Source: Linanthus parryae (Eukaryota > Streptophyta > Magnoliopsida > Ericales > Polemoniaceae). Taken from it: a DNA stretch of 64,000 nt. The stretch's first letter is position 1. The number at the start of each line of letters is the position of its first letter. The notes beneath the pieces were generated by a model. The model did no database searches and was not told the origin of the DNA. It saw nothing but the letters and a program-made list of their open reading frames with translations. Of this stretch, positions 22,785 to 34,925 are shown piece after piece. Both the position numbers and the translations under genes were made by a program. Location of the stretch: NCBI GenBank assembly GCA_023055425.1, contig JALGPY010000004.1, forward strand, positions 113,811,504 to 113,875,503, given 5' to 3'.

Positions 22785-24273
22785 TGAAAGTGTGTAATGT
22801 CGACTAAATACTGGACCTAAATACTCTAGAAGGGTGGGGGGTTGAATAGAGTATGGAAACTTTTTTGCAAAACTCAAAGTTTAACAGAATAACTTTGTGT
22901 GAATCTCAAATCTCAAGGCCTTGAGATTTTAGTAAACTGTCTGAAACTTCCGAAGGCAAAATAGAAAGCTTCAAGGCCTTGAACTAAAATCAATTTTAAA
23001 CAGCTTATGAACCCTAGTTTGATTTGAGTTGTATGCAGCAGATAAAAATCAAACTGTAAAGTAAAGAACAAAAAGCAATTTACAGAGTTCAGTCCCAATG
23101 GACCTAATATCTGCCTGAGGGATCTAATCCCACCAGGATTGGGCAAACACTTCTTATTACTCACACAGAAACAGCCCTAGATCTTCAAGCCTAAGTGATT
23201 TCCCTTACACCTATACAGCTTGTGGTTCCAAACCTATCTAGTTCCAGCTACTAATTGTTGAGCTAACAAGAACCTCTTGTTGTTCACTTGAACAACCAAC
23301 CACTAGGTTAAGTGAGGTTTAAGATAATCAAAATATATACAGATTAAAGTATAAGTGAAGAACACAGTAGAAGAAATAAGTTGTTGAAGCCTGGATGTGT
23401 TCTTCTGGAAACTGGATTGATTTGATCTTCTGGAATCTGGATTGAAGCCTGGATCCTTATGTGTTTGAATGAATTATCTTCTACGAATTTTTCACACCTT
23501 TCTGAGTATTATGCAAGCCTCTCTATCTTCAAAATTCAAACTAGTCTCTTTTATCCACAGCTGCAACTGATTGAGAGATTTTAGGATCTCAGTTCCTACA
23601 AATCCTCTTTATGTTTTCAACTGAAATTCAAACAGCTCTAAGTGGATATCCGTTGGAGTTTGTTGAGATTTCTCTTGCACGTTTAACAGCCCTGCAACAC
23701 CATTGAAACACAGCAACAATAAAATCCAAAAAGATAACAGTGCTAAGACTGTTTGGCTATCCTAAAACTGGTTAAAAGATTAGAACATTAACCTGTATAA
23801 CTTCTAATACATATAAATCATGAAAACAAGTTAAAGAATCTTAGAAGTTAATGAATAATCACAATAATAAGAATCACAACCTGCAAGAAAGAATCAACTT
23901 AGTTCTGTAAAAACTGTCAGCAGCTCAAGGCACATCTCAAGGCCTTGGAGCTCTGAACCTACTTCACAGATATTCAAAGTTAAACCCAGATAAATTTGAT
24001 TCTTCCTGTTCTAATCATATGCAATTGTGTTAGATATGTAAATAGTGTAAACTATAAGTATATGCAGTAAAACCTTGATCTGTATAATCAGATATCCAAC
24101 CAACACAGAATTGTTAGAACATGCAGCAGAATAAAACAACTCTCAAGGCTTTGAAGTTCTATCAGTATCTCAAGGCCTTGGAGTATCTGAAATGCTTTGC
24201 TGCTTATATCTTTGTATTTCATCACTCCAAACAGTTACCAGCCAAAACACATTCAAGGGTCTTTGAATCAACA
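22785..24273 (-). repeat. Sirevirus 3' LTR
   Basis: 1489 bp, reading TGTTGATTCAAAG...CACACTTTCA on the element strand. The 5' LTR partner is 1509 bp; the first 320 bp show about eleven differences, suggesting 3-4% divergence. It holds several CAAGGCCTTG palindromes, the best a 22-bp perfect one at 22908-22929. The polypurine tract (GGGGGAG on the minus strand) lies at 24276-24283 just outside. Confidence 0.9.
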
Positions 24274-24664
24274 ATCTCCCCCTTGTTGAAAGACAAAACC
24301 TACAGTCTTGTATAGATTTTCCTGCCACTCATTAAGAAAATTAGATAACCACAAAATGCAGATACAATAACCAGTATACTACAGATAATCAGCAAAAATT
24401 TACATATAACCACAGAAACACAACTGATTATTAAACCACAAAAACCACGAAGTATTATTATTATTCAAATACTGCAAACACAAAACCAAACATAATTTCT
24501 CCCCCTTTTTTACTTTCATCAAATAAGGATGAAGAAATGTTGTATCATTACTCAGAGTCTAAAAAAAACTTAAACAAAAATTATTGCTAAAAAGTCAAGG
24601 CCTTGAGAACAGAAAAGAAGAAAAGAAAGAAATAGAAGATCAAGGCTTTGGCATTCTCTGATCT

Positions 24665-26432
24665 TCACTTCTTCTTTGATGTCTGGCCTTTCTCTGAGCC
24701 TTCTCCAACTTCTTCTTCACTTGCAGCATCTTCAGCAGACTGATTACCTTCTTTTTCAACTTCCACTTCTGCAACAACTTCTTGAATTATCTCATCCACT
24801 TTCTTCTTAGCCTTTACTGAATCCCCTTCCGTAGCTGCATCAACACCTGTGTCTTCACCAGCATCTTCTTCATTTGTTTGTTCATACAAATCTTTTGAAG
24901 TGAGCACCACTGGAATTGGCTTCTTTTTCTTCTTCAGAAAATCTCCCAGCCTTTCATCTGAATCCACACTGGGGTCACGACTAGTAGCAGAAGGTATCTT
25001 CTCCAAATTCAAACCCTTGATGACAACATCCATCTTTCCATTCATAACATTCATCAAGCCCTTGAACTGGTTGAATTCAGTTCACATGTCAAATAACCTT
25101 TGTTTGAGATCTTCAATCTCAACCTGTTGATCTTCTAACTTCTCAACCAACAAAGAGTAATCCTCATTGGCTTGTCCTTTCCCTGATGTAGTCCCCTTAG
25201 GCTTCACAAACTCCTTCTCTGCAAGTTCCTCCTTTGACAAATCTGAATAAAACTTCCAATGTCCTTTCCCAGACTGAACTACCCCAATCCTCTGAAGTGC
25301 AGTCTCATCAATCAACCCAAAACCTCCAGTAATCTTTTCCTCTCCTTTCACAGGTACATCAAAGTATTCAAATAAAGGAGGTAACAAGTTGGCATATGGA
25401 AGAGGATGGTTTCTAGTCCTGGTTGCACAATAAATCATATGCTCCATAACAACTGTTGGCAAGTCTATCTCAAACCCTTAAGATATTAGAAACATCAAAA
25501 TAAGAACATTATCAGTCACTAACTCCCTTGAGTTCTCCCTAGGAACTACACTTCTCATCAGAATTGTAAATAGGATTTTGGCTTCACAGTTGAGCACAGA
25601 GTGTGTCAACTGCTTTGGACCAGAGGGTACACCATCAATAAAAAAACTCCTTTGCTTTATCCAGACACTCCTTCCTATCAGGGTAATCTCCAACATTGTA
25701 TTTCCTAGGAATGCCCAAGACATTGGCAAAAGTCCTATGATCTAACCTCAAATCCACTCCAGCCACTTTTGAAGTGAACACCATTTTATCATCACCTTCA
25801 GAAACCAAATTCAAATAAAACAACCTAGTTAACCTAGGATAGGCCATTGAATTAGGATTTAACACCTTCCAAACAGCAGTTTCTCTTAACTTTCTCATGC
25901 AGTCTATATCCAATTTATCCAACAATTCTTCAGAAACCATACTACAGAAAGCTACCTTAGATGAAGCATAACCTTGCATCCATACAGTTCTAACCTCAGA
26001 ACTAACAAACCAGTCTGTAGGAAGTACATTCTTACCTTGATAACCTTTATTGGTTGCAGCAGCAACCTGCTTAACCCTAGTTCTCTTCTCTGAGGGTTTG
26101 GTCTTTTCTTGTTCTCCTTCAGATGGTTTCTTCTTGCTTTCTTGTGCTGATTTCCCCTTTTCCTCTTCACCAGTCTTTTTCTTTTCTCCCCCTTTCTTCT
26201 TCTCTGACCTAGGTTGATCACCAGCATGTGTCTCCTGTTGTGGATCAATGCTTGAGCCTTCATCTCCCTTCTCTGTTCTGGACTTCTTTGCATGAGGAGT
26301 TTCCTCATGCAAGCTCTGAGTGTTTTCTGAATCTGAATCAGAAATCCTTATCTTCTCCTTCTTATTTGCTCTCTTCTTCGATCTGCCAGAGGGCTTTCCC
26401 TGTTGCTGAACTCTGGCTGATTTGAGCTCCAT
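24665..26432 (-). pseudogene. Sirevirus env-like ORF, frameshifted
   Basis: On the minus strand an ORF starts at 26432 with a long, charged, Lys/Glu/Ser-rich segment (KKGGEKKKTGEEEKGKS). It continues into a folded-looking part (VLPTDWFVSSEVRTVW, VAGVDLRLDHRTFANVLGIP) and then resumes in other frames at 25462-25082 and 25057-24665, ending in an acidic tail. At least two frameshifts or stops break it. Position downstream of RNase H and composition match the extra ORF of Sireviruses, often called env-like. I see no convincing signal peptide or membrane segment, so an envelope role is not supported by the sequence. Confidence 0.7.
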
Positions 26433-26940
26433 TTTAGGGTTTAGAATTTTGAGAAGAGAATGTGATCGAGAGAAACTAATAGAGAGAGAGTAAAGTCGTA
26501 GAGAATTGAGAGAGAATGAGAAGAAAAAGCCCTGACTTTCAGCTTAAGTAGGTTGAAAAGGATGAGTCATAAAAGGACTCTACTATATCAACATGCAAAA
26601 TATAATCTTGAAAAATATTTTTGGTATATTTTAGAAAATTATATGAGTAATTCAAATATTATACAGTTATCTAAAAAGATAAGATATAGTATTTGATGAT
26701 CCATTTTTTTTTAAAAATATTACAGATATTATCAAGACCTGGAGAACAATCTCAAGGCCTTGAGATTTTCTGCAATTTGAGAAACTTCAAAGCTTTGAGC
26801 TATACTTTCAAGGCTTCAGAAAGTATAATCTCAAGGCTTTGAGATTTCAGCACATAATCACATATAAGTACTAATACTCCCCCTAAACCAATGCATCCTT
26901 GTTTAACATCCCAAATTCAAGCCTTAGAGATGAAAACCTA
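26433..26940 (-). other. Sirevirus spacer with palindromes and extra polypurine tract
   Basis: Between RNase H and the env-like ORF. It contains a 20-bp perfect palindrome centred on CTCAAGGCCTTGAG (26751-26764), a second copy CTCAAGGCTTTGAG (26831-26844), and a polypurine-like GGGGGAG on the minus strand at 26877-26884. Multiple polypurine tracts have been reported for Sireviruses. Confidence 0.55.
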
Positions 26941-29900
26941 TCATCTGGCAAAGGTAGTGAAAATATCAGCAATCTGCATTGAAGTAGAAATAAAATTTAA
27001 AACAACATCACCTTGTTCAGAATGATTTCTAAGGAAGTGATGTCTCACATCTATGTGCTTAGTCCTTGAGTGCTGAACTGGATTCTTAGAGATTGAAATA
27101 GCACTTGTGTTGTCACAATGAATAGGCACATTTCTGAAATTGTAGCTAAGATCTCTAAGTTGCTGACCAATCCATAACACTTGTGAACAACAAGCACCAG
27201 CTGCAATATATTCAACTTCTGCAGTTGATAATGCTACATAATTTTGCTTTTTGGAATGCCAACTGATCAATGAAGATCCAAGAAATTGACAGCATCCAAA
27301 AGTACTTTTCCTGTCTACTTTATATCCTACAAAATCTGCATCTGAATATCCACTCAACATAAAATTAGATCTTCTTGGATACCAAAGCCCTATGTCTCTG
27401 ATTCCATTCAAATATCTAAAAATTCTTTTGACTGCAGTTAAATGACTTTCCTTAGGATCTGCTTGGAATCTAGCACACATACAGACACTGAACATAATAT
27501 CAGGTCTACTAGCAAATAAATACAACAGTGATCCAATCATACCTCTGTATTCCTTTTGATTCACACTCTTACCATTTGAATCTTTGTCTAAAGAGAGTGA
27601 TGAACTCATTGGGGTCTTAAGCACCTTGGACCGTGACATATTGTACTTATTCAATAAGTCCTTGGTATACTTTCCTTGATGTACAAAAATTCATTTCTTC
27701 ATTTGTAAGATATGAAGTCCAAGAAAGAAATTCAGTTCACCCATTAAGATCATCTCAAACTCCCTGCACATCAGACTAGAAAACTCTTTTGAAAGAGCAT
27801 CATTAGTAGCACCAAATAAAATATCATCTACATAAATCTGAACTACCAACAAATCACTTTGATGATCTTTAATGAAAAGGATTTTGTCAACTAGGCCTCT
27901 ATTGAAATTGTTTTCAAGTAGAAATTTTGAAAGTCTGTCATACCAAGCCCTTGGAGCTTGTTTTAAACCATAAAGAGCTTTGTCCAGTTTATAAACATGA
28001 TCAGGAAAGTTTTCATCTTCAATATCAGGTGGTTGTGCTACAGAAACATCTTCTTGTAAATATCCATTCAGAAAAGCACATTTAACATCCATTTGATAAA
28101 GCTTTATGTGATTGTGAGATGCAAATGCGAGAAGTATTCTAATAGATTCTAACCTGGAAACAGGAGCAAAAGTCTCCTCATAATCTATACCTTCTTCCTG
28201 ATTATACCCTTGAGCTACCAGTCTGGCTTTATTTCTTACCACTTTACCATTCTCATCAAGCTTATTTCTGAATACCCATCGGGTTCCAATAACTGATTTC
28301 TCTTTAGGTATGGGAACCAGATTCCATACCTTGTTCCTTTCAAACTCATTCAGCTCACTCTGCATTGCAATGTTCCATTCTGCATCTTCTAGTGCTTCCT
28401 TGGTATTTTTAGGCTTAATCAAAGATACAAATGCACTAAAAGCACACAAGTTCTTCAACTGTCCTCTTGTCTGAGTTCCAGCTGATGGATCTGATATAAT
28501 GTTATCAGCAGGATGGTCTGCAAGGTACTTAAACTTCTTTCTTGGTACCTAGGAGTATTCTCCTTCAAGGTTTTGAGTCCTTGGAACAGTAGAGGGAGCA
28601 TCATAGAAGGTTTCAGCTTCTATCTCAAGGCTTTGAGATTTTGGTTCTGCAGGAGGTTCAAGGCCTTGAGATTATGCTGATTGATTATGCACATTATTTT
28701 TACCTTTGTCTTCTTTCACAGCATCATCATCTGATTCATGTTTGTTCAAATCTAGATCTGCAAAACTTTCACTCAGAGAATCCTTAGTACTTTCATCAAA
28801 GATTACATGAATACTCTCTTCCACAATCTTGGTTTTTCTATTATAAACTATATAGGCTTTTCTAGTTTGAGAATATCCAAGAAATACACCTTCATCACTT
28901 CTAGCATAAAATTTACCAAGATTGTCTCTACCATTATTATGCACAAAACAGATACAACCAAAAGGTTTGAAATAAGAAACAGTAGGCTTTCTACCTTTAA
29001 ACAGTTCATAGGGGGTTTTTTGAAGATAGGTCTAATCAAGCATCTATTCAGCATATAATTGGCAGTGTTAACAGCTTCTGCCCATAAGAAATTTGGAAAT
29101 TACTTTCAAGAAGCATGGTTCTGAACATATCCTCAAGTGTCCTATTTTTCTTTTCAACTACTCCATTTTGCTGTGGAGTTCTAGGTGCAGAAAAGTTGTG
29201 TGAAATGCCATGCTTTGCACAAAAGAAATCAAAGTCAAGTTGATCAAACTCCCTACCATGATCACTTCTAATAGATGCAACAGGTAAATTTTTCGAAGTT
29301 TGAAGCTCTTTGCACAGTCTAGAAAATTCAGATAAAGCTTCAGTTTTTTCTATAATAAACATCACCCAAGTAAATCTAGAATAATCATCAATTATAACAA
29401 GCATACACCTCTTACATTTTGGGGTCTGAACTCTCATAGGACCACACAAGTCCATATGCAGCAATTCTAAGGGTCTAGAAGTACTTACAAATTTCTTTGG
29501 CTTGAATGAGCTTCTGGTCTGCTTACCTTGTACACATGCCTTGTAAACCTCATCATCTGAAAATTTCTTTGATGGTAAACCTCTTACCAAGTCCTTAGAT
29601 ATGAGTTTATTCAAGGTATGTATACTAATGTGCCCAAGCTTTCTGTGCAAAAGCTTTGAATCTTCCTTCAAGGCCTTGAGGCATTTTTAGCTTGTTACCT
29701 GCAACACTGCTAGTACTCATAGCATATAGATTATATGATCTAGAAGCAGTGAGTATGCAATCACCAGATTTCTCATCTTGCACCACACATTTCTCCTTGT
29801 CAAAAATAGCCTTATAACCTATATCACATAACTGAGAGATACTAAGCAGATTACACTTAAGTCCATCTACCAGATAAACATCAGATATAGAATTAGTAGA

Positions 29901-30156
29901 ACCATTACCAATACTACCTATACCAATGATATTGCATTTTGCTTTGTCACCAAGTGTGATTGTTCCTCCAGATTTTTCTGTAAGTTCAAGGAAGAGAGAC
30001 TTCTTTCCACTCATATGACTGGAGCATCCACTGTCTAATATCCATTTCTGATCTTTCAAGGACTTGGTGACATCCTGCAAAAAACAAATCATTGTCTCAA
30101 CAGGCTGTTAGACCAAGTGCAGAATTTTGAGTCATACTCAGAATCAGCCATGTTTG
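26941..30156 (-). pseudogene. Sirevirus pol (protease, integrase, RT, RNase H), broken
   Basis: Copia-type order on the minus strand. Protease with ILDSGCSSHM (near 30040); pre-integrase KLLHRKLGHIS; integrase with LLHMDLCGPMRV, IDDYSRFTWV and SIRSDHGREF, then FSAPRTPQQNGVVEKKNRTL (29048-29671); RT with ARLVAQGYNQEEGIDYEETFAPV, KALYGLKQAPRAWYDRL and the catalytic YVDD (27691-28458); RNase H with DADFVGYKVDRKSTFG and ALSTAEVEYIA (26941-27654). At least five lesions break it: frameshifts near 29650 and 29050, stops near 28670 and 28550, and a stop between RT and RNase H at about 27690. Catalytic motifs are mostly kept, so decay is moderate. Confidence 0.9.
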
Positions 30157-31156
30157 GTGGATGACAGCGTAAACTATCTGCTTTTTCGCAAGTGTACGAT
30201 CAAGTAGTATAGAGTATGTAGATTATGACTCTGGTTATCGAACCCACGAGAACAGGTTAAGTTCTTGCTAATCAGAATTAGAATAAGACGCAAAGTTTGT
30301 AAAAAGGAGGAAGGTTTGGTATTTGATTATGCTAAATTATAATAAATAAAAACAGTAAAAAGACTTATTTTATTTTCTGCTGAATATTTTGTCGAAATTG
30401 TTGTAGTTGTAAAAGTTGATAATTCTAAAAATCTAGATTCCAGGATCCCCTAGGGTTATTCTCCAGCTTCCATAGTTTATTTGATTTCAGAAACACACAG
30501 TGGTTTTGTTTATGCCAGCATACCAATAGTACAATCTCCTCTCGGTCTCATGCACTTATCACTTGACTGCAGATTTTCGGGTCCTCTCGGTCCACCTAAA
30601 TCTGCAGGTTCGTTCTAAGTCTGCTAGGGTTACAGGTTCTCCTCTCGGTCTCCCCCTAAACGTCTAACAGTTGGTCTAATGCTTCTGGGCTAGTCCCCTG
30701 ATTCTCTTCACCTCTCGGTCCATCAAGGCAGAGTACTAAATCCTGTCTTTCCTTCCTAACGTTCACTGGTCACTCTCGCGCACCAGGTCCTGTCTGTAAC
30801 ACTCCTGGGTGATCAGGCCATTCATGTATGTAAATAAAATCAAAGACAGAATAATAAACAAACCATCTGTATTAAGACTTAGCTAGCCATGCATCTGAAA
30901 ATCAAAACATCCAAGTCTGCTGAATTCATAAACCCTAGGTTCACCGAGAACCTAGGCAAAAAGTCTAGCTAGCTTGCATTATTAAAAGACAATGTTTCAT
31001 AAAAAGAGAAAAGATCAAACTAGTTATTTCTGAAGATACTGGAAAACTGCTCCAATCCTGCTCTGCTCCAACTCCTGGCTGCTGTGAAACTGGCTGCTGA
31101 TGATGATGATAGCTGTGGTATGCCTTCGTAACCCTAAAACAGTGCTGGGACACCTC

Positions 31157-31164
31157 CTTTTATA
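31157..31164 (-). promoter_or_regulatory. TATA box of the Athila LTR promoter (3' LTR copy)
   Basis: TATAAAAG on the minus strand, an excellent match to the plant TATA consensus. It lies 84 bp downstream, in the element's sense, of the nearest palindrome of the LTR array. Confidence 0.7.
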
Positions 31165-31248
31165 TTGCCACAGTCTCCAAAACTGATGCACGAAATTCCT
31201 GTTTTACCCTCGAAAAGATCCGTCCTGGAAGATTCTGGAACAAGTCTG

Positions 31249-31610
31249 TGCGTTCAAACGCACACTTCCTGCGTATGAACGCAGTGCGTATGAACGCACA
31301 CCCCCCCTGCGTATGAACGCAGGACTTAGTCAATTTCCTCTTCTGGCTCCTGAACCCATGCGTTTGAACGCAGCTCCTCTGCGTTTGAACGCACCCCTTG
31401 GTCGTTTCTTCTCCTGAGTGTTGAGCCCTGCGTATGAACGCACAACCTGCGTTTGAACGCAGGACTTAGTTTTTTCTGCGCTTTTGGTCTCTGCCTCCTG
31501 CGTTTGAACGCACATGTCTTCTGCGTATGAACGCATGCCTTAGCCAAATTCTGCCATTTTTCCTGCTGCCTGCCTTGTGCGTTTGAACGCAGCTTCTGCG
31601 TTTGAACGCA
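31249..31610 (-). repeat. Palindrome array in the Athila 3' LTR (12 copies)
   Basis: Fourteen-base motifs start at 31249, 31270, 31285, 31308, 31359, 31380, 31429, 31448, 31499, 31522, 31578 and 31597. Six read TGCGTTTGAACGCA, one TGCGTTCAAACGCA and five TGCGTATGAACGCA on the plus strand; all keep TGCGT-N4-ACGCA. From 31359 on they form pairs 19-23 bp apart, and the pairs start every 70-79 bp. A CTTAGT/CTTGGT word often follows the second member. Confidence 0.95.
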
Positions 31611-31901
31611 CAACTTAGTCATTTTTTTCCTCTTTTTGCTCAGCTCTCCTGATACGCTGCCTCCAATCCAAGTCAATCTCATGCATTTTTCCGGCACCTG
31701 TTACCTGCACATAACACGCACCCGCGATCATATCCAACAAACAAAAGTATGCATAAAATTACTCAAATTTTGCAATCATGATATACCAATCTCTGCCTCG
31801 TATCAGGTGGAAAATAAGCTGAAAATGGCCAAACTCAACTCTCACAGGGTTAAAACCAATGGTAAAAAGATGTCCCAGACTAATACATTTTCAAGCTGTC
31901 A

Positions 31902-33248
31902 AAATACCCCCACACTTATTTCTGCTCGTCCCGAGCAGACCCTTGCATACTGTCCTGCAGACCCATTTTTGCATACTTTAATTTGCATACTTCCCCTCTT
32001 TCACAGATTCAAGACACAGACCAAAACACTCGATAGATACTGACTCAGATACAGAATATACACAAACTGACTCAAGACACAACTAAATTTTTTTTTTTTT
32101 TATATATATATATTTTTTCTGAAATTGGGCAACCTCTCTATCATAAACTGAAATCATCAAATCCTCACAAGCTTATTCCGAAATTTCACACACGCAGCAA
32201 GAAATGATATAAACTGATCCTATGCACAAATTCACTAAGGTATCCCCAAACATCCACCAAACCAACCAAGACCAGGCACGTCTTTTAACTCAGAGGGTCC
32301 AGACATCTTTAGTCAACAGATAGTTTTTCTTCGCCAAGTCATTTGAGGTTTTCAGACCCTCTTAGCCGTTATTGCGTTTGATTTGCAAATTGTCCCATTG
32401 CTGGGAGACACATCTCCTGTGTAATACGGCTTGACTTTAATTTCCCTCCTAAGCTCCAAATTGGATTGAATCCAAATTTTCCATGTGAATGGAAGCACAT
32501 TATGTTGTTTCTCCTTAAGCACAAAATATTATTTTTTTTTCTTTTTTTTTTCAAACTGTTTTTTTTTTTTTTTTTTTAATCCCCTCTGTTTTTACAACGG
32601 TGCAGTGGAGCGTTAGGAGTGTAGGCTTTTTAGGATTTTCTCTTGGAACCACCTTAAGGGATGGTGGTGTACATTCTACAACTTCGCTTAGGCTACAGAT
32701 TTGTACCACATAAAACCGACTCAACACGAAGGTCCACCCCAGATTCCAAGAGTCCACTAGTTTCTACGGGAAACAGAATATTCAACTATCTAAAGACCGA
32801 ATCTGCCTAGCACACTAGAGAAGTCAAAAGTATGCCTGTATCTACTTTCCACATTCCTGAATACCCGGGATAGCCTGTCGTGAAAATTGTGCACAAAATA
32901 CTAAAATTTGAGGTATCCCTGCTACGGTGCTTCCTACTCTAATAAGCTCTTTCATTGGACTCTCTTCAGTTTCTAGGTCCTAAGCTGCCCTTTCTCAGAA
33001 AAAATATTTATTAATATTTTTATTTTATTATTTTTTTTTTTTTTTTTTTTTTATTTTTTTTTTTATTTTTATACATATATCATGCAAGGTCAGAAAGTTT
33101 GGTGGGTAGACTCAAAATAAAAAAAAAACGTGCTGACTCAAGAATGAAAATAAAACGAAAAATAAAGTTGACCAAAATATGCTGACATGGCTATGCAGGA
33201 GGACACGATTCCCCACCCCCACACTAGAGGTGGCGCGTCCTCGCGACT
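31902..33248 (-). other. Athila 3' untranslated region with polypurine tract
   Basis: The polypurine tract AGTGTGGGGGT (minus strand; plus 31906-31916) abuts the 3' LTR. The remainder is non-coding with long T-rich runs (about 32085-32115, 32530-32580, 33025-33070). A second identical 11-mer lies at 33215-33225, just after the stop of the downstream ORF. Confidence 0.7.
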
Positions 33249-34925
33249 CTACTGATCTGGTCGGTAACTCGAATCTGTGTTCTCCGGAGTAGACTGGTCA
33301 GTCGGCTCGGGAGATGGTGAAGGGGTGCGCCCTCTGGCGCGCTTCCTCGCAGCATGGCGTGCTGCGGCAGCGGTACCAGCGTGGCTGGCACCGGGATGGG
33401 CACTGCTGGCCCCTGGGTCTGCATGATCTCTCCTAGGTGGGTACTGGGTACCGGGTCTGCCGGGGTCACCGACACTGTCTCCATGTTCCGGGCTCGGTGT
33501 GGGGTCATGGCCAGAGAAGCTATCAAATGGCCGGCTATCCTCCATTGTCCAACTGGGACAATTATCACTAGAATAGCGGGCCGGAAAGTTAAACTGCCTA
33601 CCACGCATGTTACTCTGAATTTCAGCGAGTGCCGACTCATGAGCTCTCATGGCGGCTGTGTGGGCGTGGTAGATATGCTTCTGGGTCTTAAACAATTTGC
33701 CAAGACCCCTGGCCATTTTCTTGACAGTCTTTACCAGGTAGTTTTGTACTTTTTCTTGGGCCTTAATTTTCTTTCTGACCCACTCCTCATGCTCAGTCCT
33801 CTCCAGGCGCCCAAAAGAGCTGCGCCTGGCCCCTCTGCTAGACTGCCCCAAGTCAGGGTCGTGCTGCCTGTGTTCGCTGGAACTGGCAGAACGGGGCAGT
33901 GGGAAGGGTCCTGGTAAAGCTGGTAAACCCCCATCAGTGGGAGGAGGCGGTGGTGGCATGCCAGCACCCCCACCCTGAGGTGGAACAACATCATCATCAT
34001 CGTCCACTTGGACATATTCAGGAGGCCCGTGAATAGCCTCCTCCAGCGCACATCTCATGTTCTTGTACTTGCGTACTTGAACAGGTCGAATGTCTCTCAG
34101 CTCGCCAGGAATGACCACAAGATAATCCTGCGCCATTTTTGTCAACATCCCCAGAAGACCCAAACCCTTCTTGCTATGGGTCTCCTTCCGTTCCCGGAAA
34201 AACTCACAGATGATTTCCGGGAGGCTCACAGGCTCACGAACCATCAAACAGTAAACAAGCAGGGCAATATTATAATCAATGTGGGTAAAGTGTTTTATAC
34301 CCACAATTCTGTTGTTCACCCACTCTGTCCACCATTTCGCCTCTCGGATCAGATAGGTCGATGGCAGTTTCCGGTAGGAAGGACTCCTCTCAGGGTGGTA
34401 CCAGACAGCGCCGGGGACACCAGCACACAGGGTGGTCAGGATCTGCTCACTCAACTGCTCAGATGGATGACGTCTCAGTTCCTGGAACTGACAGTCATCC
34501 AGCACTAACTCCAGACCCAGACTCTCTCGGATACTCTCTGGGGTGATTCTAATCCATCTCTTTCTGCAGTAAATCCAGTCAATTGACTGGACTTCACTGT
34601 TCATGCACTGCTGGAGATTGCTGTAAATCTCCTTAGCCAGCACAGAACTGACCCGCAGATTGGGAAACCCAGTAAACAAATCCCCAAACTGATCCTGCCC
34701 AGTAAACTCAAACAGTTCGTCCCCCATGGCTACCCTATCACGCGGAAAGGTCCTCTCAGCGGGTATGTCATACCGAATCTTTTTGTCTTGCAAATAGAAA
34801 CGGTGAGCCTCCATGTTAACAAACCTATGGTCGCAGAAATAGTTAGGCCTAAGCAGACGGCAATCTATGATGTTCAATGGTGCAATAGCCCTATCCGGCC
34901 TCATGAAAGGTTGATCCACCTCCAT
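33249..34925 (-). CDS. Athila downstream ORF, 558 aa, 'env-position' protein of unknown function
   Basis: Open from ATG at 34925 to the stop at 33249. The N-terminal ~300 residues look folded (NYFCDHRFVNMEAHRFYLQ, WIRITPESIRESLGLEL, KWWTEWVNNRIVGIKHF, DYNIALLVYCLM). They resemble the 'putative plant transposon protein' family seen in Athila-like elements, a match I make from memory. Then come an acidic stretch (DDDDDVVPP), a Pro-rich linker (~315-345), a basic, possibly coiled-coil segment (~385-455, VRKKIKAQEKVQNYLVKTVKKM), and a low-complexity tail with a basic cluster RHAARKRARGR (~525). I see no signal peptide or clear transmembrane helix, so an envelope function is doubtful; the basic cluster could be a nuclear localisation signal. 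It is separated from pol by 1.1 kb that carries its own palindrome array and TATA box. Confidence 0.8.
   Translation of the reverse strand: MEVDQPFMRPDRAIAPLNIIDCRLLRPNYFCDHRFVNMEAHRFYLQDKKIRYDIPAERTFPRDRVAMGDELFEFTGQDQFGDLFTGFPNLRVSSVLAKEIYSNLQQCMNSEVQSIDWIYCRKRWIRITPESIRESLGLELVLDDCQFQELRRHPSEQLSEQILTTLCAGVPGAVWYHPERSPSYRKLPSTYLIREAKWWTEWVNNRIVGIKHFTHIDYNIALLVYCLMVREPVSLPEIICEFFRERKETHSKKGLGLLGMLTKMAQDYLVVIPGELRDIRPVQVRKYKNMRCALEEAIHGPPEYVQVDDDDDVVPPQGGGAGMPPPPPPTDGGLPALPGPFPLPRSASSSEHRQHDPDLGQSSRGARRSSFGRLERTEHEEWVRKKIKAQEKVQNYLVKTVKKMARGLGKLFKTQKHIYHAHTAAMRAHESALAEIQSNMRGRQFNFPARYSSDNCPSWTMEDSRPFDSFSGHDPTPSPEHGDSVGDPGRPGTQYPPRRDHADPGASSAHPGASHAGTAAAARHAARKRARGRTPSPSPEPTDQSTPENTDSSYRPDQ

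Larger units (their letters stand above)
30162..31901 (-). repeat. Athila 3' LTR
   Basis: 1740 bp, from TGACAGCGTAAAC to CAAGCTGTCA; the ends TGACAG/CTGTCA are themselves inverted. It has a TATA box at 31157-31164 (minus strand) and twelve 14-bp palindromes at 31249-31610. Same length as the 5' LTR. Confidence 0.95.

Noticed and set aside
24849..25130. Plus-strand open frames within the Sirevirus env-like region
   Set aside because: Antisense of the Lys/Glu-rich ORF; serine/phenylalanine-rich low complexity without support.
31326..31697. Open frame of about 123 codons across the LTR (and its twin at 42778-43149)
   Set aside because: Its RSNA/VQTQ-like repeats are just translations of the palindromes in two frames. 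No start context or family similarity, and the region is upstream of the LTR TATA box.
33249..34925. Calling the Athila downstream ORF a viral envelope gene
   Set aside because: Only its position suggests this. There is no signal peptide, clear membrane anchor or fusion peptide.
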